In this document: piece by piece, positions 23,043 through 32,900 of the stretch
Layout: the number at the start of each line of letters is the position of its first letter
Position numbering within the stretch: position 1 is the first letter of the stretch
DNA from: an uncultured Clostridium sp.
GTDB lineage: Bacteria; Bacillota; Clostridia; TANB77; CAG-508
Assembly: GCA_946404215.1 (NCBI GenBank)
Contig: CAMJCT010000014.1
Span: 1-34,884, forward strand
DNA length: 34,884 bases
Reading direction: 5' to 3'
Made by a program: the position numbers and the translations under genes
The notes under the pieces: generated by a model
What the model was told of the DNA's origin: nothing
Databases searched by the model: none
The model's input: the letters and a program-made list of their open reading frames with translations, nothing else

Positions 23043-25658
23043 TTATAGCCATTCCTTATTATTTTTTATATAAATTTTTTTATATATTTGAATAAATAAA
23101 GCATATATAATTATCAAAGCCATAATCCATAGTAAATACAAATATGGTAATTTACTTAGGTCAAATATAATAGAAATGTTAGTAAAAGAAATTACTAATG
23201 TTATAAATACTACTGCAAAAGTCGAAATCAAAAGTTGTTTAGATGATTTGCTTTGGATAAAAGGCACTTTATTGGTTCTAATCAAATGAATAATTAATGT
23301 TTGTGATAATATTCCAAATACAAACCAACCACTTTGGAACATAACAGCTTGCTCAGCTGTGTTGTATCTAAAAACATACCATAAAATCAGAAAACATAAT
23401 ACATCTAATACTGTACTAATTAATCCAAAATTAAACATAAATTTTTTTATTCCACTTGTATTCCATGTTTTAGGTTTCTGAACATATTCATTATCTACAT
23501 TATCAAATGGCATACCAATTTGAGCAAAATCATTTAACAAATTTTGAATTAATATATGAATTGGAAGCATTGGTAAAAAAGGTAAAAATATACTAGCTAT
23601 TATTACAGAAATCATATTTCCAAAATTTCCACTTGTTGCCATTTTTATATATTTTAGAAGATTAGTAAATGTCTTTCTTCCATTAATAACTCCTTCTTCC
23701 AAAACATTTAAATCTTTTTCAAGTAATAAAATATCAGCGGTTTCCTTTGCTATATCTACTGCCGTATCTACTGAAATTCCAACATCTGCTTGTTTTAGTG
23801 GTGGGCTATCATTAATTCCATCTCCCATATATCCAACTGTATTACCATTTTCTTGTAGTATCCTAACAACTCGTTGTTTTTGCAATGGCGATAATTTTGA
23901 GTATAAGTGGCATTTTTTTACTTTTTCCTTTAATTCTTCATCCGTAAAACTATCTATATCTTTTCCTGAAATACTATTTTTAGTATCAATTCCAACTTTT
24001 TGACATACCTTAATTGCAACACCTTCGCTATCTCCTGTTAATACTACTGTATCAACTCCATATTTTTTCAAAGCTTTTATTGCACTCTTTGCAGATTCTT
24101 TTGGTGGATCTAAAAATCCAACAAAACCTATTAAAACCATATTACTCTCATCTTGCACACCAAATGTATTAACATCATGTATTTCATTTTTTTGAGCAAC
24201 AGCTAATATCCTAATACCATCATTGTTATTTCCTTCATATACTCGATATGCTTGTCGTCTTAAGTCATCTGTTAATTCTATTGCTTTTCCATCAAAATCA
24301 ATATAGGAACAAATAGAAAGCACTTCATCTACAGCACCTTTTGTAATTAACTGTCTCTTTCCATTTTTATCTTTTAAAACTACACTCATTCTTCTTCTTG
24401 AAAAATCAAAAGGTATCTCATCTTCTCTTATATATTGTTCTTTTAATAAATTCATGTTTTCTTTTTCAGCTCTTGAAATAATTGCAACATCTATTAAGTT
24501 CTTAAGTCCAGTTTGAAAATAACTATTTAAAAAAGCATGTTTTAAAATTCTTAAGCTTTCCTTACCAGAAGCATCCATGTATTTTTCTAAGATAACCTTA
24601 TCTTCTGTTAAAGTTCCTGTTTTATCTGTACATAAAATATTCATCTGTCCAAATGTTTGAATGCTACTTAATCTTTTTACAATTGTTTTCTTTTTAGACA
24701 TTTCTACTGCACCTTTTGCTAAAGTCGAAGTTGTTATTACTGGTAGCATTTCAGGAGTTAATCCAACCGCAATAGTTATTGCAAAAATTAATGAAGACCA
24801 TATATCTCCTACTGAAAAACAGTTTACTATTAAAACTATTGGTACTAATATAAACATAAATTTTATTAATATTTTAGTTATATCGTCAATTCCTTTTTCA
24901 AAAGTATTTTTCTCTGCTACACTATAAAGAGATTTTGCCATACTTCCAAAATAAGTATTATTTCCAGTTGTTAATACTACCGCTTTACTACTTCCACTAA
25001 CTATATTTGTTCCCATAAATCCAATATTTGAAATATCTGTTATTGTATCAAATTTTTTTAATTCAGAAAATTTTTCTACTGGATTTGATTCACCTGTTAG
25101 TGATGCTTGATCTATAAATAAGTCTTTTGTTTCAATAAACCTAACATCTCCTGGAATCATATCGCCTGATGATAATTTTACAATATCTCCTGGTACAACA
25201 TTTTCTATATCAATTGTTACTTGGTTACCATCTCTTATAACATCCATCTTATTGCTAATCATCTTTTTTAATTTTTTGGCTGCATTATCAGATTTTGTTT
25301 GTTCATTAAAAGAAATAATCGCAGAAATTATAACTGTACTAATAATTAAAATAAAAGTTGCATAATCTTTTTGAGTCGCTATAACTACATCAGTTATAAA
25401 AGTAATAATAGCAACAATTATTAAAACAATATTAAATGGATTTATAAATGCTTCTTTTAATTTATGCCAAATTGTATTGTTTTCTTTTATATCTATTAAA
25501 TTTTTACCATATTTCTCTATTTTTTCTTCTTCATTGATTATACTTATTCCTTCTAATGATGTATCATATTTTTTTAAAAGTTTCTCTAAATTTAATTTAC
25601 TGTCTTTTATAATTAAACTCTCTATATTTTTCAAATTTTCATTATTAGTATTTTTCAT
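23043..25658 (-). CDS. mgtA: Magnesium-translocating P-type ATPase (MgtA-like)
   Basis: An 871-residue P3B-type ATPase that imports Mg2+ down its gradient with ATP. Motifs: TGES at 188-191 (actuator domain), TPEMLP at 301-306 in helix 4, phosphorylated D345 in CTDKTGTLT, FDFSRRRMSVV nucleotide-binding block, LTGDSEGVA and GDGINDSPPLKQADVGISV. The helix 5-6 region NMISVIIASIFLPFLPMLPIHILIQNLLNDFAQ is diagnostic for MgtA/MgtB rather than Ca2+ ATPases. SD TTGGAG precedes the ATG. I find no M-box-like structure in the leader, which is short and occupied by an HTH remnant. It is the second Mg2+-linked locus in the window besides OLE-oapA. Confidence 0.92.
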   Translation of the reverse strand: MKNTNNENLKNIESLIIKDSKLNLEKLLKKYDTSLEGISIINEEEKIEKYGKNLIDIKENNTIWHKLKEAFINPFNIVLIIVAIITFITDVVIATQKDYATFILIISTVIISAIISFNEQTKSDNAAKKLKKMISNKMDVIRDGNQVTIDIENVVPGDIVKLSSGDMIPGDVRFIETKDLFIDQASLTGESNPVEKFSELKKFDTITDISNIGFMGTNIVSGSSKAVVLTTGNNTYFGSMAKSLYSVAEKNTFEKGIDDITKILIKFMFILVPIVLIVNCFSVGDIWSSLIFAITIAVGLTPEMLPVITTSTLAKGAVEMSKKKTIVKRLSSIQTFGQMNILCTDKTGTLTEDKVILEKYMDASGKESLRILKHAFLNSYFQTGLKNLIDVAIISRAEKENMNLLKEQYIREDEIPFDFSRRRMSVVLKDKNGKRQLITKGAVDEVLSICSYIDFDGKAIELTDDLRRQAYRVYEGNNNDGIRILAVAQKNEIHDVNTFGVQDESNMVLIGFVGFLDPPKESAKSAIKALKKYGVDTVVLTGDSEGVAIKVCQKVGIDTKNSISGKDIDSFTDEELKEKVKKCHLYSKLSPLQKQRVVRILQENGNTVGYMGDGINDSPPLKQADVGISVDTAVDIAKETADILLLEKDLNVLEEGVINGRKTFTNLLKYIKMATSGNFGNMISVIIASIFLPFLPMLPIHILIQNLLNDFAQIGMPFDNVDNEYVQKPKTWNTSGIKKFMFNFGLISTVLDVLCFLILWYVFRYNTAEQAVMFQSGWFVFGILSQTLIIHLIRTNKVPFIQSKSSKQLLISTFAVVFITLVISFTNISIIFDLSKLPYLYLLWIMALIIIYALFIQIYKKIYIKNNKEWL

Positions 25659-25732
25659 TCTTTTTCTCCAATCTCAACAATAAATTACTATTAATCTCAC
25701 TTATTTATTGTAATTTATCTTTAAGTTTTGAT

Positions 25733-25880
25733 TTATTCTCTTGTTATAATGGCTTTTCCATTTTCCCATTTAGATATAGCCCTATCTGTAATATTTATTT
25801 TTTCTGCTAGCCCGCATTTGTGTTAAATTATTTTTCTTTCTTCTTTCTGCTATAAATTTCCCTATTTTAACTTGGTCCAT
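25733..25880 (-). pseudogene. XRE-type HTH remnant with a +1 shift at CGG
   Basis: With SD GGAGG, an ATG at 25880 starts MDQVKIGKFIAERRKKNNLTQM. The next codon is CGG, and the zero frame then reads RASRKNKYYR and stops. Skipping the C gives GGG CTA GCA GAA (GLAEKINITDRAISKWENGK), a perfect HTH continuation. The shifted frame ends soon after the HTH (AIITRE, stop), so the protein would be about 49 residues, far shorter than relatives of about 200. It looks like a 3'-truncated gene, but the break inside the HTH is again a CGG. Confidence 0.75.
25812..25814 (-). other. Putative +1 frameshift site: ATG CGG G in the HTH remnant
   Basis: The in-frame CGG follows ATG. Dropping C restores LAEKINITDRAISKWENG. 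It is the fourth case in the window, in an unrelated gene. Confidence 0.65.
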
Positions 25881-25899
25881 ATCTTTTTCCTCCTTCAAA

Positions 25900-26048
25900 T
25901 CAAGTGTAAAACACTATCATTAAAAAGTACACATACTAAACGTTGAGTGGGGTATTTTTTGTATCAACGATTAGTTGAATTACTACAATTGTAAAAAATT
26001 CTATCATTTTTTATTATATTCTTCAAGCTTTTCCCAATATCACATAAT
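25900..26048. other. Spacer between the operon terminator and the HTH remnant
   Basis: No ORF or clear hairpin. Nothing recognised apart from a GGAGG SD at its left edge. Confidence 0.35.
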
Positions 26049-26050
26049 AT

Positions 26051-26081
26051 AAAAAAACTCATTTTAACAATGAGTTTTTTT
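26051..26081 (-). terminator. Terminator of the ABC-GH3 operon
   Basis: Perfect 13-bp arms AAAAAAACTCATT/AATGAGTTTTTTT around a 5-nt loop, 9 bp past the stop of the repeat protein. Strong intrinsic terminator. Confidence 0.9.
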
Positions 26082-26089
26082 ATATTAAT

Positions 26090-26893
26090 TTATGCATTTT
26101 TGATTTTAACAACAATAACTACAGCTATACCTAATAATGATCCAATCATTAAAGAAGCCCAAGGAAGTATTCCATAATCTCCTGTTTTAGGATTGCTTGA
26201 AACTGTTTGTCTTACATTACTTGTAGTTTGTGGTTTAGTCTCTATTTCATTTTCTTTATCATCCTTTTTATCTCTATTCAAATGATTCGTTAATTTTGCA
26301 TAACCATTTTCGATTACTTTCTTTCCAAAAGGATAACTTCCTTCCACTGCCTTTTTTTTAATATCATATATTTTCATAGTAGAATTATTAAGTATATCAT
26401 AACCTTTTTCAATTAATTTCTTGTCGAAACTGTATCCTTTTTCTATACCATTAGTTACAGTATCATAACCATTTTCAACTAAATTCTTGTCAAAATTATA
26501 GATTTTCTCTATAGCTTTAGTAACACGATTATCATCGATATTTTGAGTTATATTATCATATCTACCTTCAATATAATTAGTTCCATAGTTGTAAGTTAAT
26601 TCTAATCCATTTGTTATTTTTCCATAATTATTCTTCATAATATTATCTATTGCATCATAGCTAATATTTATATTGTTATATCCTTTTTCATATATTTTTT
26701 CTATTGTGTTTGTTAAATTATCATATCCATTCTCTATTCTAGTTGTATATTTCTCATATTTTTCAACTAAATACCCTTTTTGGCTATTTTCATTAGTGTT
26801 TGTTTCTTCAGTATTAGCATATACATTATTAGTTAAACAAAATAAAATACCGATTAGAATTATTACTCCAAGTGTTAAAAATTTGTTTTTCAT
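26090..26893 (-). CDS. Cell-wall-anchored helical-repeat surface protein (NPKTG sorting signal)
   Basis: A 267-residue protein. A signal peptide (about 1-26, cleavage near VYA-NTEE) is followed by a region of roughly 11/22-residue repeats (about 45-210). Typical units are GYDTVTNGIEKGYSFDKKLI and GYDILNNSTMKIYDIKKKAV, with conserved GYD and later Tyr. A Thr/Lys-rich linker leads to NPKTG, a hydrophobic helix and KIKNA, a sortase cell-wall sorting signal like the (S/N)PxTG signals of clostridial class B sortases. Eleven-residue periodicity predicts long amphipathic helices. It is the last gene of the ABC/condensation/GH3 operon, 20 bp after GH3. No homologue recognised. Confidence 0.82.
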   Translation of the reverse strand: MKNKFLTLGVIILIGILFCLTNNVYANTEETNTNENSQKGYLVEKYEKYTTRIENGYDNLTNTIEKIYEKGYNNINISYDAIDNIMKNNYGKITNGLELTYNYGTNYIEGRYDNITQNIDDNRVTKAIEKIYNFDKNLVENGYDTVTNGIEKGYSFDKKLIEKGYDILNNSTMKIYDIKKKAVEGSYPFGKKVIENGYAKLTNHLNRDKKDDKENEIETKPQTTSNVRQTVSSNPKTGDYGILPWASLMIGSLLGIAVVIVVKIKNA

Positions 26894-26912
26894 AAATTAT
26901 TTCCCCTTTCAA

Positions 26913-28604
26913 TTACTTATTTACTGAGTTTGATAACAAAAACTCATAGTCTTCTTTTTTCTTTACTATGCGAACTGTTTTTATCTGATTTACAATAACG
27001 CCATTTTTCACTTTGTTTTCTCTAAATTTTTCATATGTTCCAGGCTTAACAACATGTACTACAGATTTATCAAGTGCTACCGTATGATATACTAATCGGT
27101 AGTTTTCATTATTCTCGTAAAGCTTTTTATCAAATGTTTCAGATAAGTTAATATTATTCGGAATTTCTTTTTCAAATTCTGCAAACACTTCATATCTAGT
27201 TAATGGATTTTCTGTATTAATATAAAAACTGTAATCTAATATATTTACATTTATTTCTTCTTGAATTTCATTCATTACATTAGTCAAAGTTTCTACAGTT
27301 AAATGTAGTCCTCCAATATCTGTTACTTGATTTTTCCTATATGCAAATTCTAATATTGGTACATCATGGTCATAACCAATTACTCTTACTACATCTAAAA
27401 GTTTATATCTATATAATCCTGCATAGTTTGTAACAACTATTTCATATTCTTTACCTATTTCAAGTTTGTTCATACAAAGAGGCTTAGGATCGCCTTCTAC
27501 TGGTATAAACTCATAAAAACCACTATCATAAAGCAAAGTATAATCTTTATTCTCGGGTACAAATGCACATGCAATTGTAGATTCAGAAGCCGCATACATA
27601 CTATAACTTACAGCTATATCGTTACCACAATACTTTCGTAATTTTTTATCAAATACTGCAAAATCTCCAGTACCAATTGATATAATTAAAGATAATCTTT
27701 TCCAAATTTTATTTGCAAAAGGTTCTTCTGGTTTAAGATTGTTAAATATTTCTTTAAGTTCATCCGCACGTTTTTTATCAGGTTTTAATCTTTTTTCTAA
27801 TTTTTCTCTTACTTCTTTTGTAAGACTTATAGAGCTGTTTATTTTTCCCTCTTCAATATCCTGAATTAACATTTCATGATTTGTATATATATAATTCATT
27901 AAATCTGTAATTGCAGACATAAAAACAGAATTCATACATATTACATTTCTTTCCTGAATAGCATATCTTGCTTTTATATACATAGCATCCATTTTTTCTC
28001 TATTATCTAAAATTTCAGTTGGTACACATGTAGTTAGAGGTAAAAATCTTTTTAAACTATATGTAAAATAACCTGATATAAAACCTGATCTAATACCACT
28101 AGGAGTATCTTCGGTTCCCATTTCACTTAAGTTAAATACTTTTCCATATAATAAACCTCTTTTCTTTTGCTTCATAACTGTTTTTAAATTCCATGTAAAT
28201 ATTGAACCACATTTTAAAAAAGGCTTAAATGAACTTTTAACAACTGGTATTCTTTTCATATCTCCAGTTGTTCCAGAAGTTCCAGCGAAATAACATACCT
28301 TATCTTTTACTACCAAGTTCTGTTCCCCGGTTTTTAATGTTTTTTCAACTAATTCTTTATAATCGTCAAATGTAGTATACATCATGTATTTTTGATAATC
28401 TTCAATTGTTTTTATTTTATCAAAATTATGTGCTTTTCCAAATACAGTATTCTTATTATTTTCAATAAATTTTATTAATCTTTTTTCACTCTTATTTGCC
28501 GCATTTTTAGCGTTCCTTTTATAACTTTTGTAATTAAGATTACCATATATAGCTGTAAAATTAAATATTATAAAACTTGCAATATTCTTTATAAAATCTG
28601 GCAT
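26913..28604 (-). CDS. GH3-family acyl-adenylating amide synthetase
   Basis: A 563-residue protein of the GH3 (auxin-responsive/JAR1-like) family, which adenylates carboxylic acids and transfers them to amines such as amino acids. Family motifs: ATP-binding FAGTSGTTGDMKRIPV (about 105-120), the YAASES block (about 340) and the C-terminal hinge TNYAGLYRYKLLDVVRVIGY. The usual catalytic GEK/E stretch after LxI reads DIGGLHLTVETL here, so the conserved Glu is not obvious. It lies between the condensation-domain gene (17 bp upstream) and the surface protein gene. Likely forms an acyl-AMP handed to an amine or to the condensation enzyme; the substrate is unknown. Confidence 0.88.
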   Translation of the reverse strand: MPDFIKNIASFIIFNFTAIYGNLNYKSYKRNAKNAANKSEKRLIKFIENNKNTVFGKAHNFDKIKTIEDYQKYMMYTTFDDYKELVEKTLKTGEQNLVVKDKVCYFAGTSGTTGDMKRIPVVKSSFKPFLKCGSIFTWNLKTVMKQKKRGLLYGKVFNLSEMGTEDTPSGIRSGFISGYFTYSLKRFLPLTTCVPTEILDNREKMDAMYIKARYAIQERNVICMNSVFMSAITDLMNYIYTNHEMLIQDIEEGKINSSISLTKEVREKLEKRLKPDKKRADELKEIFNNLKPEEPFANKIWKRLSLIISIGTGDFAVFDKKLRKYCGNDIAVSYSMYAASESTIACAFVPENKDYTLLYDSGFYEFIPVEGDPKPLCMNKLEIGKEYEIVVTNYAGLYRYKLLDVVRVIGYDHDVPILEFAYRKNQVTDIGGLHLTVETLTNVMNEIQEEINVNILDYSFYINTENPLTRYEVFAEFEKEIPNNINLSETFDKKLYENNENYRLVYHTVALDKSVVHVVKPGTYEKFRENKVKNGVIVNQIKTVRIVKKKEDYEFLLSNSVNK

Positions 28605-28620
28605 TTTATATTCCTTTCTT

Positions 28621-29937
28621 CTATGAATTCATAGCTAACGAATTTTCATCTATTATTATATCTTCTATATTAATGTTATTGTTTTCTATTACTTGATTAA
28701 TAATACTGCATATTCCATTATGTATCTCATCAATTCTTTTTTTAGAATATTTTGATAAAAGATAATAATATATAATATTTAAGCTACCATCATTATTTAA
28801 GTCATATAACTCTATTAACATATCATATAAATAAGTAGTTTCAAGTGGAGTCCATCTTGTAGTATATGGAAAATTTATACTCTTTGTATCTGCTTTAGCA
28901 TTTTGAAAGGAAAACCAAATTTTAGATAATCTTTTTCTTTTTGGTTCTAGTTTATGAACTTTTTTTAATATTTTACTAGTTGAATACTTATAATGCTTAT
29001 ATGTTTTAGAAAGCTCTTTGTTTATTTCTAATATGTATTTTTCAAAGCTTGTATTTTCTATTTTAGCAACTGTTCCAGCTGTTTTTGCAAATAATCCTAT
29101 TGTGTTTTTTTCTTTATAATTTGATCTATTAGATAAAATTACATCAAGAATAAATTTGTTTAAATTTGCTCTTTTACCAATATAAAGAGAATAAACTCCT
29201 GTAATAAAACTACATTGTGAAATTTTAATTTTATTACAGTATTCATTAATTTTATTTATTGTGCTCTTTTCAATACAATAGATATTATTTCCGCACTTTC
29301 TAGCTTTGTCTTCAATATTTAAATCGCCTTCAACTATAGCTGCAGGTGGTAAATCATTTTTAACTAAGTTATCCCAATACTTTTTATCATTTTTTATTCT
29401 ATTAGATTTTAAGTATTGTTTTTCACTTTTAACATATTCAGCATATGAATATCTAGGATACTCTATACCGCTTTCAGTATAATAGCTTAGAATCTCATTT
29501 ATTGTTAATCCAATAGTCCACGCATCACATATTATATGGTGCATACATCCAATAAATCCGCCTGTACCATCTTTGAATTTAAAAATCTTTATCTTGTATA
29601 AAGTTTTCTCTATCATTGAAAAAACTTCATGATTAATTTTATCCTCTATATCTTTTACATCTTGTTCACTTTCAACCTCAATAACTTCTACTTTAATTGG
29701 CTCATATTCTGCGAAATATTGCTTAAAGCCAAGCAATGTAAAACATATTCTAGTTCTTACACTATCATTATTTTCTATAAATTTGTTTATTGATTTTTCT
29801 AATTTATCTGTATCTATTTTTTGTTTTATTGTAATTGATCCACAAACATTTCCATCACTTTTTTTCCTATTTAATAATTGAAAGAGTAATAATAGTTTTT
29901 GTGAATTACTTAAATCAAACTTTTCTTTTTTTCCCAT
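28621..29937 (-). CDS. Stand-alone condensation-domain protein
   Basis: A 438-residue chloramphenicol-acetyltransferase-fold protein of the NRPS condensation/acyltransferase superfamily. The active-site motif HHxxxDx is H133-H134-I-I-C-D138-A (family consensus HHxxxDG). The N-terminal half has the LSNSQKLLLLFQLL opening and a NDSVRTRI block like the C-domain R-x-R/L-T-x-F region; the second half has DVILSNRSNYKEKNTIGLFAKTAGTVAKI, matching the floor-loop motif (R..EE...iG.f.N) of C domains. No adenylation or carrier domain is fused or nearby, so it may act on free acyl-adenylates or on CoA esters. It is in an operon with GH3 and a transporter, 11 bp after the permease. Confidence 0.85.
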   Translation of the reverse strand: MGKKEKFDLSNSQKLLLLFQLLNRKKSDGNVCGSITIKQKIDTDKLEKSINKFIENNDSVRTRICFTLLGFKQYFAEYEPIKVEVIEVESEQDVKDIEDKINHEVFSMIEKTLYKIKIFKFKDGTGGFIGCMHHIICDAWTIGLTINEILSYYTESGIEYPRYSYAEYVKSEKQYLKSNRIKNDKKYWDNLVKNDLPPAAIVEGDLNIEDKARKCGNNIYCIEKSTINKINEYCNKIKISQCSFITGVYSLYIGKRANLNKFILDVILSNRSNYKEKNTIGLFAKTAGTVAKIENTSFEKYILEINKELSKTYKHYKYSTSKILKKVHKLEPKRKRLSKIWFSFQNAKADTKSINFPYTTRWTPLETTYLYDMLIELYDLNNDGSLNIIYYYLLSKYSKKRIDEIHNGICSIINQVIENNNINIEDIIIDENSLAMNS

Positions 29938-29947
29938 ATACTACCAC

Positions 29948-32900
29948 CTATTCAACACTTTTTAAAGATTCTATCATGTCAATTTTCTTTAATGTAAAAT
30001 GTACTCTTATATTTACAATTATATTAAATAGCATCATAAATCCACCTGTAAGTATATAGCTCTTTAATAATATTTGTTTAACAAACTGAACTGTATTAAT
30101 TTCTATCGTTTCAACAATAATATTTCCAAACCATGTTCCAATTAGTAAACCTATTAATATACCTATAATTGAAATAATTATTTCTTCTTTTATAATATAA
30201 AAGTCAACTTCTTTATGATTAAACCCTAATACTTTTAAAGTTGCAATTTCTCTCTGTCTTTCACTTATACTAATATAAACCAAATTATATAAAACAACAA
30301 ATGATAAAGCTCCTGAAAGTACTACTAATATTACAACAACACTATCTAATGCACCAAATATTTTATTAAATCTTTCTAATACCGATTTTACTGAAACGTT
30401 ACTCAATATATTAGAATTATTTTGTAATAAATCTTTAGTAACACTTTCTTCATTAGATATATCATCTAATTGAATATAACATATATTAATATTAAATATA
30501 CCAATTCTATTTTCATATGTTATACGATCCATATAAATGTAGTTTCCAACAAAGTTTTCAGTTATACCTGAAACTACAAACGAATAATTATTGTTTTCAC
30601 TATCATTAAATTCAATTCTATCATTTATCTTAAGTTTTAATTTCTTAGCAAGTTTGCTTGATACTATAACCTTATCTTGCTCAATTGATAATTTACTTTT
30701 TGTATCTGCATCTCTTAATTTTACAATTGTCTCCATTTCTTCAGAATTTTGTGGGACAAATAAATTAACACTATCTGTTCCAACTTCAACTGTTGATAAT
30801 TTTGCATATACTTTTTCTTTTATATGACTATTATTTATAGTATTATTTAATTCATTTTCATCTAATTTACCATCTAAATATAGCATATCATCAAATACAA
30901 AAATTTCTCCATAATGTTTTTTACCTATACTAACAATAGAATCTCTTATTGCATATCCTGAAAGCAATAATGTTGTACATCCTACTATTCCTATAATTAT
31001 CATTGTTACTCTTTTTTTGTATCTAAAAATATTTCTTATAGTTATTTTATTAGAAAATTTTAATTTTTTCCATATAAAATCGATATTTTCTAATAAAATT
31101 TTCTTTCCTTTATTTGGACTTTGTGGACGTAATAAATTAGTTGTCTTCTCTTTTACTAAACTATTAATTGTTATGATTGTAGCGCCACATATACATAATA
31201 AAGAAATAAATAATCCTAATAATATAGGTATTAAGTTTGGACTATATGCAAATATTGGAACTTCATACATCATTTCATATGTATTAAATACAACTTTTGG
31301 TAGATAGAAGAATCCAGCAATAGAACCTACTATTCCTCCAATTAAAGTTGCAATTGATGCATATAAAACATATCCCATTCTAATTGACATATTATCATAT
31401 CCTAATGATTTTAAAGTTCCTATTTCAGCCCTATCTTCAATTGTCATTCTAGCCATTGATAATGAACTAATAAAAATAGCAACTATAAAAAATATTATTG
31501 GGAAAATAATTGATAATCTTTCAACACTTTCTGAACTATCTATATAACTTGCATAATCCGTATTATCTAATCTATTATAGATAAACCAATTAGCTTTATC
31601 TATAGAGTTTATATTATTTCTAGCGTTCTTAATCTCTTCTATAAATTTATTGTAATTTAAATCGTATTCTTCAATATGTGAATTATAGATATTTAAACTC
31701 TCATTATGTATTCTTTTTCCATTATTATATTGTTGTAATCCATAATTATATTGTCCTAATGCATCACTATACTTAGCTTCCGCTTCTTCAATTTGAATTT
31801 TACTATTTTCTAATAAACTATTCTGCTCGTCATATAAAGAAATTTCATTTCTTAAACTATACACTCCATTATACAAATCTACTATTTTACCAGCTAAATT
31901 TGCATAATCATCTAATGCAGCTATAACTTTATCATAATTAATTATACATTTTGGAATGCTCGATTTTATTACCTCGATAAAATCTTCACTTAACAAAGTC
32001 GAAATAATTATTCTTCTAGTTTTTGAAACATCATAATTATTTATAAAATTTACAATTTTATCATATTCCTCAATATCTTTAGGAATTAAACTAATTAATA
32101 CATCTTTTCTTAATCCAGATAAAAAGTATTTTAAAGATGATTCACAACCATTATCATAAAGATAATTAACTATATATACCATAGAATCATAGTATTCAAA
32201 ATTTTGTGGAATTAAATTAATAACTGTATCTCTTGGTAAATTCTCTTCATTCACTGCATCAATTATTAAACAAACATCATCAAAAGATAAACCATAATTT
32301 GAAACTACATTTTCAATCTCATTTTTATAAGAATCTAATTTATCTTTAGCTTTTCCTAATTGTTCTTCGCCAAATTTTATTTGTTCATGTCCATCATCAA
32401 TTTCATTTTTTGCCGCATTTAATTCAATTTTAGCATTATTCAATTGTGCTTCTGATTGTTCAAGTTCTATCCTACCATTTTCTAGTTCAGCACCTGCTTC
32501 ATCTAATTGTCCTTTTATTTCAGCAAATTGCTCTAACCCCTCATTTTCACTTTTCTCTAATTCCTCTAATGCTATTTTTACAAAATCTTCTCTTCTTGCC
32601 TTTTCACGCTCCAGTTTAATTTCATTTATTCTATTTATTAATTTATCAATCTCATTTTTATATTCATCTGAATTAGTAATATAATTATTTTCAGAACTAA
32701 TATATATTTCTGTATAATAATTCATATTAAAGAAGTCTGGTGTAACCAATCCATAATAATTTACATCACCAGTACCAAGATTTGTATTTCCTCTATTAAT
32801 ATTTCCATTACTATTTAATACATAAATAGGGCTTGTAACAATACCAACCAAAATTAATTCTTTTGAATTAACAGTATTATCATCTTCAGGAACATCTAAA

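Noticed and set aside
25659..25732. Mg2+ riboswitch (M-box) in the mgtA leader
   Set aside because: The leader is too short and shows no matching conserved helices.
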